A stretch of DNA of 64,000 nucleotides from Hirsutella rhossiliensis (GCF_020360975.1 NW_025408667.1:992001-1056000); one strand, 5' to 3'. Shown: positions 1 through 10,291, numbered from the stretch's first letter. Made by a program: numbers and translations. Notes: generated by a model from the letters alone, not told the origin.

Positions 1-1
1 C

Positions 2-829
2 GCCAAGCATCACTCGTCTGACAAGACCGCTTCGGCGGGCAATGACTTCAGGTCTGATGCCACCTCTGCAGGCAATGACCTGAGGTCTGGTGCCACCAAC
101 ACCGCCAATGACTTGAGCGAATCGGCCAAGCAAAAGGCGCCTGAGCCTACTCACGGCGCCCTGGTTACCGGGCAGACCAAGGACGATGCCCAGAACAGGG
201 CCTCGTCGGCTGGGCCTGGCGAGGTCAGGGACTCTGCGTTCGGCACCCACAAGAGCCCCGAGGTGGCTGCCACCTCGTCGTCCGCTCTGAGCAAGCAGCC
301 GACCGAGCCGGAGCTGGCCAAGGACGTTGAGCGGGCACCGGCGGTGGACCAGGCCGCTACTCACGATTCTCGCCCAACCGAGACCAAGCCGGAGGCGTCC
401 AAGTCTCTCGGCACCTCGGCTTTCGGCGCCCACGACAGCACCTCGGACGTGCACGTGGCCAAGCCCACCCAGAGCCAGGCATCCGAGCTTCCCACCCACG
501 AGCCCAAGTCGGAGGTTGCTCAGGGCGCAGAGGCCAAGGTTGCCGAAGCCACAGCCGCCGATACCAAGCCTGCCGAGTCCAAGGCCGAACAGTCTACGCC
601 CGAGGCAATAAAGCTCACCGAGTCTCAAGCCGCAGAGTCTACCCCGGAACCCACCAAACACCAGGAGACAAGCCCTGAGACTACTGGTGCTGCCGCCACC
701 AATGGCTCGGGGACGAAGCCTAGCGGGTCCACAGGCAACTCCGCAGAGGCGACGCCGGAGAAGAAGAAGAAGAACCGTCTGAGCACCATCTTCACCAAGA
801 TCAAGGAGAAGCTGGCCGACAAGAAATAA
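2..829 (+). CDS. Hydrophilic, repeat-rich protein, 3' end only
   Basis: The reading frame is open from the first bases of the window to a TAA at 827-829, so the start lies upstream and only about the last 275 residues are visible. The first visible part has three short related repeats of the type AGNDLRS/AGNDFRS/TANDLSE. The body is Ala/Ser/Thr/Glu/Pro-rich without Cys or Trp and is probably disordered. It contains recurring phrases such as SAFGTH and SAFGAH and many KPxES-like segments. The last 22 residues are strongly basic and could form an amphipathic helix (KKKKNRLSTIF, then a KIKEKL segment), suggesting a membrane- or nucleic-acid-binding tail. A similar tail is, as I recall, found on fungal PH-domain proteins of the Meu6 type, but no PH domain is visible here, so that identity is only a guess. 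Codon use is GC-rich like the neighbouring genes, and there are no internal stops. Confidence 0.75.
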   Translation, partial: AKHHSSDKTASAGNDFRSDATSAGNDLRSGATNTANDLSESAKQKAPEPTHGALVTGQTKDDAQNRASSAGPGEVRDSAFGTHKSPEVAATSSSALSKQPTEPELAKDVERAPAVDQAATHDSRPTETKPEASKSLGTSAFGAHDSTSDVHVAKPTQSQASELPTHEPKSEVAQGAEAKVAEATAADTKPAESKAEQSTPEAIKLTESQAAESTPEPTKHQETSPETTGAAATNGSGTKPSGSTGNSAEATPEKKKKNRLSTIFTKIKEKLADKK

Positions 830-1797
830 AGTGGTGATTTACGGGGGTGAGGGGAGGAAGACCCTATAATGGAGGTGTTTCCAGAATGGTCTTTGCTGCG
901 GCTTGTCGAGTGTCGAGGTACCTGTGTTGAATGATTCCCCCGAATTGTGTGCGATTGGAGAGTGTGGTCAGGACATCGTATTCCTAGGTAATTCATCATC
1001 ATTTTCGGTGCCGCGCTTTTCCTTGTTATTTTTCGCTTCAGCATCGTCACCCATGTCTCCCATTGGTCAAGGCGTCGCGAGGAGGTTTGCGAGGCGGCAT
1101 TTATTGTCTTGCCTCGTGGTGTATGAGGCAGCAGGCATGTAAGAATAGGCAGTGTAAACATAGGCTCGAGATTTGCCGTCCTTGATTGTGTCCATCCGCT
1201 GCTCTCTTTTGCCTCGTTGCGACAGAAGGGAAGCTGGGGACCGTGACTGAACATGGCTGTATTTATCATGCAAACGGATTGGTCACCTGCCATTCTGTCC
1301 CATCTTGAATCGCCTCATCTACCAATCCTCATCACCAAAGTGGAGGAGGGCTTATTTCGACGGCGGCGACATCACGTGGCATGAGTGATGACTAACGTCG
1401 TCCGTTCCGGCGGCGCCCGTGGCCAGAGGTCAATGTGCTCTCCCTTTTGCCGTCACGATTCGCCCCGCCGCTGACTTGACTCCCCGTCTCCAGCGCTCCC
1501 GGGGTCCATCCCAGCTGGACCCCTCTGTTCCTGCTGCTGCATCCTCAATCACCGTCTGTATCCATTATATGTCGAGGTCCTATCGTTCCGTGACCTTTGG
1601 AACTCATCCACAAGCCTTTCGGATATCAACTCCGACGCTGAGACGCGTACCCGTGGAGCAGGCCCCCGTCTTGTCGCATGCTGGCCCCCCCGGGCTGGAG
1701 GTCATTCACCACGACAAGACGGACTGAACGAGCTTAGGCCATCCATCTCGCTTGCATCCGCCATTGTCGAAGCTTGCCGCCCCGTCTGGCGCCGGAT
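830..1797. other. Intergenic region upstream of the RING-finger gene
   Basis: This stretch holds the 3' flank of the partial gene and the 5' flank of the RING gene. Base composition is ordinary, with normal TG and CA content, so it is not RIP-mutated. A CACGTG E-box-like site lies at about 1374-1379. Short open frames here do not look like real genes. I see no tRNA or clear TATA box. Confidence 0.6.
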
Positions 1798-3744
1798 ATG
1801 AATCCGTCGAACGCGATCCTGGGCAAGTCCCTGCCGTCGGCATCGAATCACACGTCCTCGATCCAAGCCGGTCCGTCGTCGTCGAGCTTCGAATCCGCTC
1901 GCCGCCCAAGCCAGCCTGGGCCGTCGTCGTCCCAGTCAATGCCGAGGAAGGGCCAGGGCTCTCGAAAGCAACACAAGAATCAACGTCGACCAGGACCCGG
2001 CCCGGGAACGACTAGCCCCCTCGACGAGTATGACGCCATGGCGGAGATGCGGGCGGTCAGAAATCCATCAAGCCGTCGAGGCCAGACCTCAATCACCCAT
2101 CTCCTGAGCTACACCGCTCCGCGGCCTTTTCTGGACCACGGCCACCATCCCAGATCCTACCGCCGCTACCCAACCTGGGGCCCCGGCTCGGGATACCATG
2201 CCGCCGACAAGTCGAGATATGTGCACGCCAACTATCGATTCGTCGTCTCCCCCGAAGGAGCATACTCTGAGCACGCGGCAGATGCAGACTTGTTCTTGGA
2301 CTGGCCTAATGTCATGCAGATCATTGCTTCTGCCGAGTCCCAGTCGGCTTCCTGCCCCATCTGCCTCTCGGAGCCCGTGGCTCCCCGCATGGCCAAGTGT
2401 GGCCACATCTTTTGCCTCTCATGCCTAATTCGCTTCATGAACTCGAGCTCTGGCGCCGATGAGCCCAAGTCAAGCAGAGGGGCCAGGTGGAAGAAATGCC
2501 CCATCTGCGAAGACAGCGTCTACCTGCACGAGGTGAGGCCGGTGCGCTTCTACGCTGGGCAGGAGAGCGCCCTGCCCCGAGTCGGTGACGACGTCGTCCT
2601 TCGGCTCATGGCCAGGAATGCGAGCTCGACGCTGGCATTGCCCTGGGAGGGCGGGGCCGAAGTGCTCAACTCGGGGGAGGACGTTGCCTGGCACTTTGCA
2701 GCCAACGTCTTGGACTATGCCCGCCTCATGAAGGGGACGCTGGAGTACATGACTGGCCAGTTTGACGAGGAGATTGCTGCTCTTGTGCAGCAAGAAAAAG
2801 AAGACGAGACCCTGTTTGGCCAAGATGGGGAGTGGACCCAGAAAGCTATCAAGGCCATCGAAGCCGCCAAGGAAAGAATTGACAGCAGCGAGAATGCCGA
2901 GGCTGCCATCGCACAGCCGGGCCCGAATCCGTCCAAGCAGCCGGCGCAAGCCGACTTCTACTTTTACAGCTCGCCACCGCATCTGTACCTGTCTCCTCTC
3001 GACATTCGGATTCTCAAGACCAAGTACGGCTCCTTCTCCAACTTTCCGTCTACCCTTTTGCCCAGAGTAGAGCACATCTCGACGGGTCATGTCGTGGATG
3101 ACGCGCTGCGCAAGCGAGCCAAATACCTCGGCCACCTGCCCCACGGATGTGTCATTAGCTTCCTCGAGTGCGACTGGACAGACATTGTTCCCGCCGAGAC
3201 GTTGGAATCTTTCTCTAGCGAGATCGAGCGGCGTCGGAAACGGAATCGCGACAAGGCTACGCAGGAGGAAAGAGAGCGTCTGCAGGCGGAACGCCTCGAG
3301 GCAGCTGCCATTCGAGGCACTTTGGGAACACGACGGGCCATGGAGCCTGTAGAGGAGGAAGCAGCCCCACGGATGGACTTGTCGGAGTTCCAACCCTTGA
3401 GCGGGCAGTCAGGCAGGACACCACCGGATCCGCGGCCGGGGTTCGCCACCTTGGCTTCCATGTCGACGAGTCCTTCGACCCAGCGGACTGTATGGGGCAC
3501 TCGCGCCATACCGGGCTCGCCCGAGCTGGAAGCATCGCAGGCGCCGCTGCCGAGCGGGGTCGACGACGGCTGGCTCAAGGATGAGGAGCTTCTGGGCACT
3601 GCCGAGCTCGCCATGCAGATAGAGGCCATTGACACCATGGAAACGGGAAACAGTGCTAGCAACTCTGCAGGCGGGAGCAAGAAGGGCAAGAAGAAGAAGC
3701 AGAAGATTACGCTGATGAGCACGGGGGGCAGGCGAGGCAACTGA
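1798..3744 (+). CDS. mag2: RING-finger E3 ubiquitin ligase, RNF10/Mag2 family
   Basis: This is an intronless gene of 648 codons starting at ATG 1798; the open frame reaches slightly upstream, but only through a non-ATG codon. A C3HC4 RING lies at about residues 186-237: C186-P-I-C189, C201-G-H203-I-F-C206-L-S-C209, then C234-P-I-C237. The Pro-Ile-Cys spacing and the following segment SVYLHEVRPVRF are typical of RNF10/Mag2. The N-terminus is Ser/Pro-rich and disordered. An Arg/Glu-rich helical stretch follows at about 460-510, and the C-terminus ends with a Lys-rich segment and LMSTGGRRGN. In yeast, Mag2 ubiquitylates 40S protein uS3 during decay of non-functional 18S rRNA. In animals, RNF10 modifies uS3 and uS5 on stalled 40S subunits. 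That role is inferred from the family. The gene is collinear with Mpp10, 611 bp downstream. Confidence 0.9.
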   Translation: MNPSNAILGKSLPSASNHTSSIQAGPSSSSFESARRPSQPGPSSSQSMPRKGQGSRKQHKNQRRPGPGPGTTSPLDEYDAMAEMRAVRNPSSRRGQTSITHLLSYTAPRPFLDHGHHPRSYRRYPTWGPGSGYHAADKSRYVHANYRFVVSPEGAYSEHAADADLFLDWPNVMQIIASAESQSASCPICLSEPVAPRMAKCGHIFCLSCLIRFMNSSSGADEPKSSRGARWKKCPICEDSVYLHEVRPVRFYAGQESALPRVGDDVVLRLMARNASSTLALPWEGGAEVLNSGEDVAWHFAANVLDYARLMKGTLEYMTGQFDEEIAALVQQEKEDETLFGQDGEWTQKAIKAIEAAKERIDSSENAEAAIAQPGPNPSKQPAQADFYFYSSPPHLYLSPLDIRILKTKYGSFSNFPSTLLPRVEHISTGHVVDDALRKRAKYLGHLPHGCVISFLECDWTDIVPAETLESFSSEIERRRKRNRDKATQEERERLQAERLEAAAIRGTLGTRRAMEPVEEEAAPRMDLSEFQPLSGQSGRTPPDPRPGFATLASMSTSPSTQRTVWGTRAIPGSPELEASQAPLPSGVDDGWLKDEELLGTAELAMQIEAIDTMETGNSASNSAGGSKKGKKKKQKITLMSTGGRRGN

Positions 3745-4355
3745 GCGTGCCGCGGCGTGGACGCTTGCCCAGATGGAAGTACATATATTTTGCTGCTGCC
3801 TTTGATGTTCTTTCTTGGCTGGGGCATCAATGGAGTTTCGGGAGAAGTGACTTTGCTCACAGCTGATGTTGGTTGTGTTTGATCTCTGGAAGGGAAAGTA
3901 AAGCAAAGCGTCTGGCTTATGAACAGTCGGCGTCGTAGAGCGGATTCGAAGCGGCACATTGGGAGCAAGGTGATGCTGTGTATCAAGAAGGGCGGCTTTT
4001 TGTGCAGTTCGTAGCTGCCAAAGAAGCTCAGTTTGAATTCAGAATCAGTGCCTGTCTCTGAATACTAATCGTCGAGGCAATGAGGCTTTGAGAGGTTGAG
4101 CCGGCACTCGATGCCTCCTCAATGTTGCCACCACTTTCCATCCAAGTATTTTGCACGCAAATTGAGGTGAAGAGTACCTCACCATGTCGCGCCGTGTCAT
4201 TGGTGCCCTGGGCGTGTCGAGCTACCTGATTAGGTAGCGGGCGGTGGGCCAGAATTTTTTTGCGCATCACGGCAGAAGGAGAAAAAAAAGACTGGGCATC
4301 CTCACAGCCAGAAGAAAAAAGAAGCAGGCGTCAACAGCACCAGCGACTCGGTAGC
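3745..4355. other. Intergenic region between the RING gene and mpp10
   Basis: This non-coding sequence contains the 3' flank of the RING gene and the likely promoter and leader of mpp10. An A/T run (4254-4261) followed by a purine-rich leader (4270-4325) precedes the ATG. No TATA box is evident, as is usual for housekeeping genes. I see no other feature. Confidence 0.6.
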
Positions 4356-6566
4356 ATGGCCGCGCAGACATCGCCGACACTGACGTCGACGTCACACACG
4401 CTCACCGCCGCACCGCCCTCCAAGATGGCACCAGCCCGCTCGTCGACGACCGACGGCGAGGCGGCCGCGTCGCTGCTCTTAAGCCTGCGCTCTACAAACC
4501 GACACACGTTCCTGCGGCCCAGCGCAGCAATCTCCAACGACTCGCTCGACGTGGTCAAGAAGACGCTCGAGGGCTTCGCGACGCAGGTTGGCGAGCAGCA
4601 GGAGCAGAGGCTCAAGGAGAGCCGCAAGAGGAAGAGGAGGGGTGGTGGGGACGGGCAGCACGTGGATGTGCTGAAGCTGAGAAAGGTGTATGTGGACGGG
4701 TTTGAGACGGGCCAGGTGTGGCAGCAGGCCAAGAGGATCATCGCCGGCGTCTTGAGCTTTTCAGACGCTGTGCTGGATGAGCTTGAGGAGAGGCGGCAAG
4801 TTGCTCTGCCTGGCGGGGAGGGCGTCGAGTCTGGGTCCGATCAAGAGCAAGACGACGCCAAGGTCGACGCGGGCTCTGAAGAGGTCGGAGACGAGGAAGA
4901 GGAAGACGAGACAGGCATTTCGGTTGAGGACCTGGAAGACGAACTGCAAGACCAAGGCGAAGACGAAAGCCTTGGCGGTCAAGGCGACTACGACGATGGA
5001 GAAGAAGACGAGAACGAGGAAGAGTCAGAGGATGAGGAATTTGTCCAAGATGCCCACGGGCTCAACGACGGCTTTTTCTCCATCGACAACTTCAACCGAC
5101 AAACGCAATGGTTTGAGGAACAAGACGCAAGAGGAGACCCCACGACAGACCAGGCAGGCAACGATGAAGACATTGACTGGGGTGCAGATCCCTTTGCGCC
5201 CCAAAAAGCTTCGAAACAAAAACCAGGAGCAGATAACGATGCCCCATCGGACGATGACGCCGAAAACGACGGCGACGACGACGACGACCAAGGGCCGACA
5301 TTTGGGGATATGGCGCTGGATGCCCCCGAGGGGGACAGCGAAGACGAGGCCATGCAGGACGGCGCCGGAGACGACGGCGGCGAGTTCAATGCCAACGAAA
5401 TCTACTACAAGGACTTTTTCGCGCCGCCGCCCAAGAAGACCAAAGGCGGAAAGTCCAAGCCCAAGAAATCGGTCAAGTTTGAGGTGCAGCAGCCCGCCGA
5501 GGCAGACGTCGAGCGGGCCATGGCTGATGTGCGCCGCGACCTGTTTGACGACGAGTCGGACGAGGAAGACTCGGACGACGCCCTGTCGGACGTATCTGCC
5601 GGCGACCCCAGGTCGCGACGGTCAGCGCACGAGCGGCGGCAGGCCAAGCTGGCCGAGGAGATTCGGCAGCTCGAGGCGGCATCGGTGGCCAAGCGCGAGT
5701 GGACGCTGTCGGGAGAGGCGGCGGCCGCGGACCGGCCGATGAACTCGCTGCTGGAAGAGGACCTCGACTTTGAGCACGGCGGCAAGCCCGTGCCCGTCAT
5801 CACGCCCGAGGTGAGCGAGGGCATCGAGGAGCTCATCAAGCGGCGCGTCCTGGCGCAGGAGTTCGACGAGGTGCTGCGCAGGCGACCCGACGCCGAGGGC
5901 CTGCCAGCGGGGACGCGGCGCGGCATGGCGGAGCTCGACGACACGAAGTCGAGCAAGGGCCTGGCGGAGCTGTACGAGGAGGAGCACGTGAAAAAGACCA
6001 ACCCGGACAGTCACGTCAGCCAGTCGGATGAGAAGCTTGCGCGTGAGGAGAAGGAGGTCGAGGCCCTGTGGAAGGACGTGTGCGCGCGGCTCGACGCCCT
6101 AAGCAGCTGGCACTACAAGCCTAAGCCGGCGGCGGCGGCGCTGTCCGTCGTGGCCGACGTGGCGACGGTCAGCATGGAGGAGGCGCAGCCCGGCACGGCG
6201 GGCGAGAGCAGCAGCCGCATGGCGCCGCAGGAGGTGTACCGCGCGGGCGCGGCCGTGGGCGCGGGCGAGGCGGGCAGGGCCGAGGTGTCGACGCGCGGCG
6301 GCATGCCCGTGGCGCGCGCCGAGATGTCGCGCGAGGAGCGGACCAGGCGGCGGCGCAGGAACAAGGAGCGGGCGCGCAAGGCGGGCGGCGGCGCTGGCGC
6401 CGCCGCCGGAGGCGAGGGCGCCGCGGTCAGGACGAGGCGCGAGACGGTGGCGGAGCTGAAGAAGGGCGGCGTCAGGGTCATTAACCGCAAGGGCGAGGTC
6501 ACCGACGTCGACGGCAACAAGGCCAAGGCGGCAAAGAGCCTGTCGGGCGGCGGGCTGAAGCTGTAG
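4356..6566 (+). CDS. mpp10: U3 snoRNP protein Mpp10 (SSU processome)
   Basis: This gene has 736 codons and no intron; ATG 4356 is the first ATG in a frame that extends upstream only through non-ATG codons. Mpp10 belongs to the Mpp10-Imp3-Imp4 subcomplex of the nucleolar SSU processome, which assembles on U3 snoRNA and the 5' external spacer during 18S rRNA maturation. Seen here: an N-terminal conserved part with KLRKVYVDGFE near residue 115; a long Asp/Glu-rich region from about 155 to 340; the motif IDNFNRQTQWFEEQD at about 243-257; EIYYKDFFAPPPKK at about 348; KSVKF; a conserved block EWTLSGEA followed by MNSLLEEDLDFEHG near 445-475; and a basic C-terminus rich in Arg, Lys, Ala and Gly. The length is close to the human (681) and yeast (593) proteins. 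The neighbouring RING gene may also act on 40S subunits. Confidence 0.95.
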   Translation: MAAQTSPTLTSTSHTLTAAPPSKMAPARSSTTDGEAAASLLLSLRSTNRHTFLRPSAAISNDSLDVVKKTLEGFATQVGEQQEQRLKESRKRKRRGGGDGQHVDVLKLRKVYVDGFETGQVWQQAKRIIAGVLSFSDAVLDELEERRQVALPGGEGVESGSDQEQDDAKVDAGSEEVGDEEEEDETGISVEDLEDELQDQGEDESLGGQGDYDDGEEDENEEESEDEEFVQDAHGLNDGFFSIDNFNRQTQWFEEQDARGDPTTDQAGNDEDIDWGADPFAPQKASKQKPGADNDAPSDDDAENDGDDDDDQGPTFGDMALDAPEGDSEDEAMQDGAGDDGGEFNANEIYYKDFFAPPPKKTKGGKSKPKKSVKFEVQQPAEADVERAMADVRRDLFDDESDEEDSDDALSDVSAGDPRSRRSAHERRQAKLAEEIRQLEAASVAKREWTLSGEAAAADRPMNSLLEEDLDFEHGGKPVPVITPEVSEGIEELIKRRVLAQEFDEVLRRRPDAEGLPAGTRRGMAELDDTKSSKGLAELYEEEHVKKTNPDSHVSQSDEKLAREEKEVEALWKDVCARLDALSSWHYKPKPAAAALSVVADVATVSMEEAQPGTAGESSSRMAPQEVYRAGAAVGAGEAGRAEVSTRGGMPVARAEMSREERTRRRRRNKERARKAGGGAGAAAGGEGAAVRTRRETVAELKKGGVRVINRKGEVTDVDGNKAKAAKSLSGGGLKL

Positions 6567-7182
6567 CACGGACCTGCCGCTGCGTTCTCCCTTTTTATTT
6601 TCTTTTTTAAATGGATTGCTGCTTCTGCATTTTGGGGCGTTTCGCGCTGCCCTGCTCCGTCTCTTGACCAGGGGAATGAAGAAGAAGTATGAAGACGCCC
6701 GCCCCCTTTTTTCATTTTCAAGCACACCTCAACGTTTCTCTGCCGTTTCTTTTTCCTCTTCTGGCGGCGGCGAAGAGCCGCGCGAGTCGTGCAAAAGTCG
6801 TTTGTCCTCGTGCCCGTCCGTCCTTCCGTTCGATAAAAGCCTCGCCCCCCCTTGTGTGGTACTGTACAGAGAAGTCACCGTCCCCCCCTTGCCCTCCCCT
6901 CTGAGTAAGAAGTTGGCGGTCCATCTTCCGCTGCATGTCGTGATGGCTGCTGGTAGGCCTGTCACTCCCTTCCCTTCGCCCCCTGTCCCATCCACTCAAG
7001 CTGGGCGTGCCGTCGGTGCCCTAGACTCCGCAGCGCCAAAGCGCGCCCGAGCTGGTCTGCTCAAGCGGGCAAGTCGTAATAATGCAAGGTAGCCCTAGAC
7101 CGTGTCTCCTCCACTTGGAAGACTTCACCTCCCTTTCTCTCGCCTCTTCTGGCAAGCATACCTCACTCCTACTCCACCTCCC
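6567..7182. other. Convergent intergenic region between mpp10 and the NASP gene
   Basis: Both flanking genes end here, so the 616 bp should contain two overlapping or adjacent 3' ends. The sequence is pyrimidine-rich on the plus strand, with T runs just after the mpp10 stop (6590-6610). I see no RNA gene. Open frames in this stretch have the composition of chance frames. Confidence 0.55.
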
Positions 7183-8874
7183 TCACGCCTTGTCGCCCGC
7201 GTCGCCGTCCGCCAACCTAGGCTTCTTGGGCGACGCCGGCGCGCCCTCGTCGGCGGCAGCGGCAGCAGCAACAGGGGCGTCGTCGGCGGCGAGCTCGTCG
7301 GCCTTGCGCTTGCCGTTTGGCGCCGCGTCCTTTGCCTTTTTGCGCACCATGCCGGTGAGGTCGGTGGCGTTCTTGGCGGCCTCGTCGGCGCGGGCCTGCA
7401 CCTCGGCGCTGGGGGGCTGGCCGAGGGCGCTGCCGAGGATGCCGCCCAGGGCGTCGGCGTCGATGGGGTCCTTACGCAGGTCGACAAGCTGAAGGGTGGG
7501 TTAGCCGGAATTCCAGTGATGGTGATGTTGATTTGAGGTGTGAAGAGCGTGGGCATCAAGGCACTCATCGCAGGGGAATTGGTAGGGAAGAGGGCTAATT
7601 GGATCATTTACCCTCTGCTCCATGTCGGCAACGACCTCCTTCATCTCGGCAAGGACCTTGCGGGCCACGTCATTGTCCTCGGGGGAGGCCATGGTGGCGA
7701 GATCTACCTCCTTGGCCTGCATCTTGAGCTTGAAGCTCGTGATGGCGAGGTCCATCTCCTTGACGGCCTCGTCGCGGAGGTCCTGGTCCATGGCCTCGCG
7801 CTTGGCGTTTGTGCCGTCGTCGCCAGACATTGTGATGGAGGCAAACTCGAGGGCCAGGGAGAGCTTGTAGTGGGCCTCGGCGACAATCTCCGAGTCTTCG
7901 GGGTACAGCTCCATCTTGTACTTCAGAGAGACGCGGCCATCCTCAATGGCGTTGGGGTATCTGTTGGACACGGAAGAGGCGCTCTGTCAGATAGGACGAG
8001 ACGGGAAGGGAATAGGAGTGGGGTGCGCGTACTGCTCGTTCTCGAGCGAAATCTCCGCGAGGCAGTCGTGCGTATCGGCTAGGCGCTCTTTGACATGTCG
8101 CACGGCCGGGGAGTCCTCTTGAACCACCTCCTTGCCTTTGGCCGACTGGTTCTCCGAGCTCAGTTTTTCCAGCTTCCTGAGGTAGCAGACGCGCGCGAGG
8201 TCGAGAATCTCAAAGGCCGTGGCCAAGTCGTCGTCTTCCTCTTCCTGGCCCTCGTCGTCGGCTCCCTGTCAAAGGGCGTAAGCGAGGCGTCAAACGCGCC
8301 GATGCAGATGGCCTACCTCGTCTTCTTCCTCGGCGTCCGAGTTGTCAAAGTTCTCGTCACCGGTGAACTGGAAGAGAGGCTTCTTGGCGCCGGTGTCTGC
8401 GCCTGCGGCGGCCTCTTTGGCGGCCTCGGGCTTTGCGTCCTTGACCTCGCCCACGTCGGCGAGCTGGACCTGGGCGGCGGTGGCGGCGTGCGCCTTTGAG
8501 CTGCCATTTGCATCAACGGCGGCGCGCTTGTCTGCGGCGGCAGGGCCCCCGAGGACGTCGCTTTTGCTCTGGCCGACCTTGAAGAGGCTGCGACCGTAGT
8601 GGAAGAGAATCTCGGCATTCTCAGGGTGCAGTTCGCCATTGATCTCGGCCTGCAAGACGCTGGCGCGGGAGAAGATCTCGGAGGCCTCGTCGTAGTTCTT
8701 GTGCGCGTACAGGGCGCTTCCCTTTGCGCTCAGGTCGGCGAGGGAGACTCGTTTTGACTTGATGTCTTCATCGTCGTCATCGGCGACGGGCTGGGAGACG
8801 GCTGCCGCGCTGGAGTCGACGACCTTGGGCTCGTCGGCGGCCGGTCGCGTCTGCTCGGGGGGGGGATCTGCCAT
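7183..8874 (-). CDS. NASP: Histone chaperone, NASP/Sim3/Hif1 family (SHNi-TPR), four exons
   Basis: Four exons on the minus strand, 8874-8317, 8265-8033, 7960-7612 and 7488-7183, join in frame to 481 codons. The introns are 8316-8266 (51 bp, GTAGGC...CAG), 8032-7961 (72 bp, GTACGC...CAG) and 7611-7489 (123 bp, GTAAAT...CAG). The ATG at 8874 is preferred over an upstream GTG in the same frame. The first TPR is at about residues 46-105 (KGSALYAHKNYDEASEIF...), followed by an acidic low-complexity insert (about 110-200), which is typical of the family and interrupts the TPR array. Helical repeats then include DLARVCYLRKLEKL and the SHNi-TPR segment beginning NEQYPNAIEDG. The C-terminus carries DLRKDPID and a basic nuclear localisation signal around KRKADE. 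Family members bind H3-H4, and Sim3 delivers CENP-A in fission yeast. RIP-mutated DNA starts about 400 bp upstream of the start codon. Confidence 0.92.
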
Positions 8875-9300
8875 CTTTGACGAGGCAGCGGCGGTCTCTG
8901 GCTCGTGCCAGCAGTGTGGGATCGGATTAAGGGAGGTGTTGTGCGTGTTTGGTGCCACGGAGATGCGGTGTGTGTTTGGGACCGAGGAGGCGCCTTGGCG
9001 AGGGCGCGGGAGAGAAAAGAGGAAACGCGAGAGCGCGTTGAATGGCTGCTGGTAGTGATGGTGGGCTACGCTCTGCTACGCACTAACAGAGCTGTAGCTC
9101 GGAGCAAGCGCGCTTGATTGGCCAGGCTGGCAAGTTGAGACTTTTGCATAAGTACGAGTGACTTGCATAAATTCCATCCCCTTTACTGCATAAAATACTT
9201 CCGTAGGCATGGTTTGAATCGGGCTCTCTTACTATAGTAGCTGCTATTCGTATCTAGGAACATAGGCCTATTAGTTCCTAAGAATAGTTCCGAGGAATAG
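8875..9300 (-). promoter_or_regulatory. Upstream region of the NASP gene, running into RIP-mutated DNA
   Basis: This is the 5' flank of the histone chaperone gene. The first 300 bp has normal composition with a C/T-rich strand. Between about 9,200 and 9,340 the TG and CA dinucleotides fade out and the transposon block begins. The usable promoter therefore appears limited to a few hundred bases. No specific factor site can be assigned. Confidence 0.5.
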
Positions 9301-9811
9301 TTCCTTAGATATACTAAAGATATTAAAAACACTGCCCTTTAAACCGAGGCTTAATAGAATCCTTTTATTATCTTATAGGTTAAGTCTAGAAAGCGCTATT
9401 AAGCCTACTAAATTAAGAGGGAGGTATAGCCGTCTTAGGTAAGCTCGATAGTAAGGGGTAACGGCGGCTTAGAGGTATAGTATACTTAGACGATAGAAAT
9501 AGCGGAGGCGGGCGTAGCCGACCTATAGCGCTAGGCGTATACTAAGAGATATATAATAAGACCCTTTTACTCTTTAACTTATATATATCGTTTAAAATCT
9601 TATAAACTAATTTACGAGAGTCTATCTCTTAATACCTTTAAAATAGATATTATAGACTTATTAAGCGGTTTAAGGAAGCTCTTAAAATAGCTAGCCTTCT
9701 ACTTAGTTTTAAGCTTTCTTTTCTTAACTTTTCCTTATTAACTTACTTATATATATCTTACCTCCTTACCCCTTTACTATAGCCCTATATACTCCTTTAT
9801 AATATTACTAG
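9300..9811. repeat. RIP-mutated sequence, unidentified
   Basis: This is TA-rich, TG/CA-poor sequence between the NASP upstream region and the first LTR copy. It has no recognisable coding motif in either orientation, and I see nothing further in it. Confidence 0.6.
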
Positions 9812-10291
9812 GATTCTCGTAAAGAAAGATATAAGAAGTATATATAAAATATATAAAGGTAAAAGTAAAAGTAAGGGGTTAAATAGGTAAGGCAAAGTTA
9901 TTTTAATTCTTATAGGGGTAGTAGTTATAAAAGGGGAGTAATTATATTACCTTAATTATCCTTCTTTCCTTTATCTAACGCTCCTATATATACCTATTTA
10001 GTATCTTAATTAATAAAGAAAATCCTACTTAAAGAAGCTACTAATAACCTCTTAACTACTAAGCTTTTTACTAGTTTTCCCCCTTCTTTTTAGCTATTAT
10101 CGGTCCCTTTATTTTATCTCTTACTACCTCTATAAGAAGCTATCGCTACTTTTACTTCCCCTTATACCCCTACCCTCTTCTCTATACCTCCTTTTAGCTC
10201 CTTCTTCTTTCTTTTATACTAAGTATTTTTAGCTTCTTAGGTCCCTTTTACTAAGGGATATCTCTAAGAACTACGAAATTAAGCTACGCTT
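9812..10291 (-). repeat. LTR-like copy, inverted relative to 12,740-13,215
   Basis: About 480 bp matches, as reverse complement, the sequence at 12,740-13,215, with scattered differences mostly of the RIP type. The right-hand copy lies just upstream of a plus-strand Copia gag and is best read as its 5' LTR. This copy would then be an LTR of the same family on the minus strand. The stretch to its right (10,292-10,600) has repeated GGGAAAAACC-like strings, like the region next to the 3' LTR of the Copia element at 19.0-19.4 kb, so it is probably the 3' end of a minus-strand relative. Confidence 0.6.

Noticed and set aside
625..1293. 222-codon frame on the minus strand near the left end
   Set aside because: It overlaps the 3' part of the repeat-rich gene in antisense and has shadow-like composition with no recognisable domain.
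4070..4090. PAC-like site (GCAATGAGGC) upstream of mpp10
   Set aside because: It differs from the ribosome-biogenesis PAC consensus and no good RRPE partner is present, so it is not called as a regulatory site.
4777..6001. Several long frames opposite to or alongside mpp10
   Set aside because: They are shadows caused by the high GC and Asp/Glu-rich coding sequence of mpp10; the mpp10 frame explains the region.
9203..9220. B-box-like GGTTTGAATCG upstream of the NASP gene
   Set aside because: No matching A box or cloverleaf is present around it.
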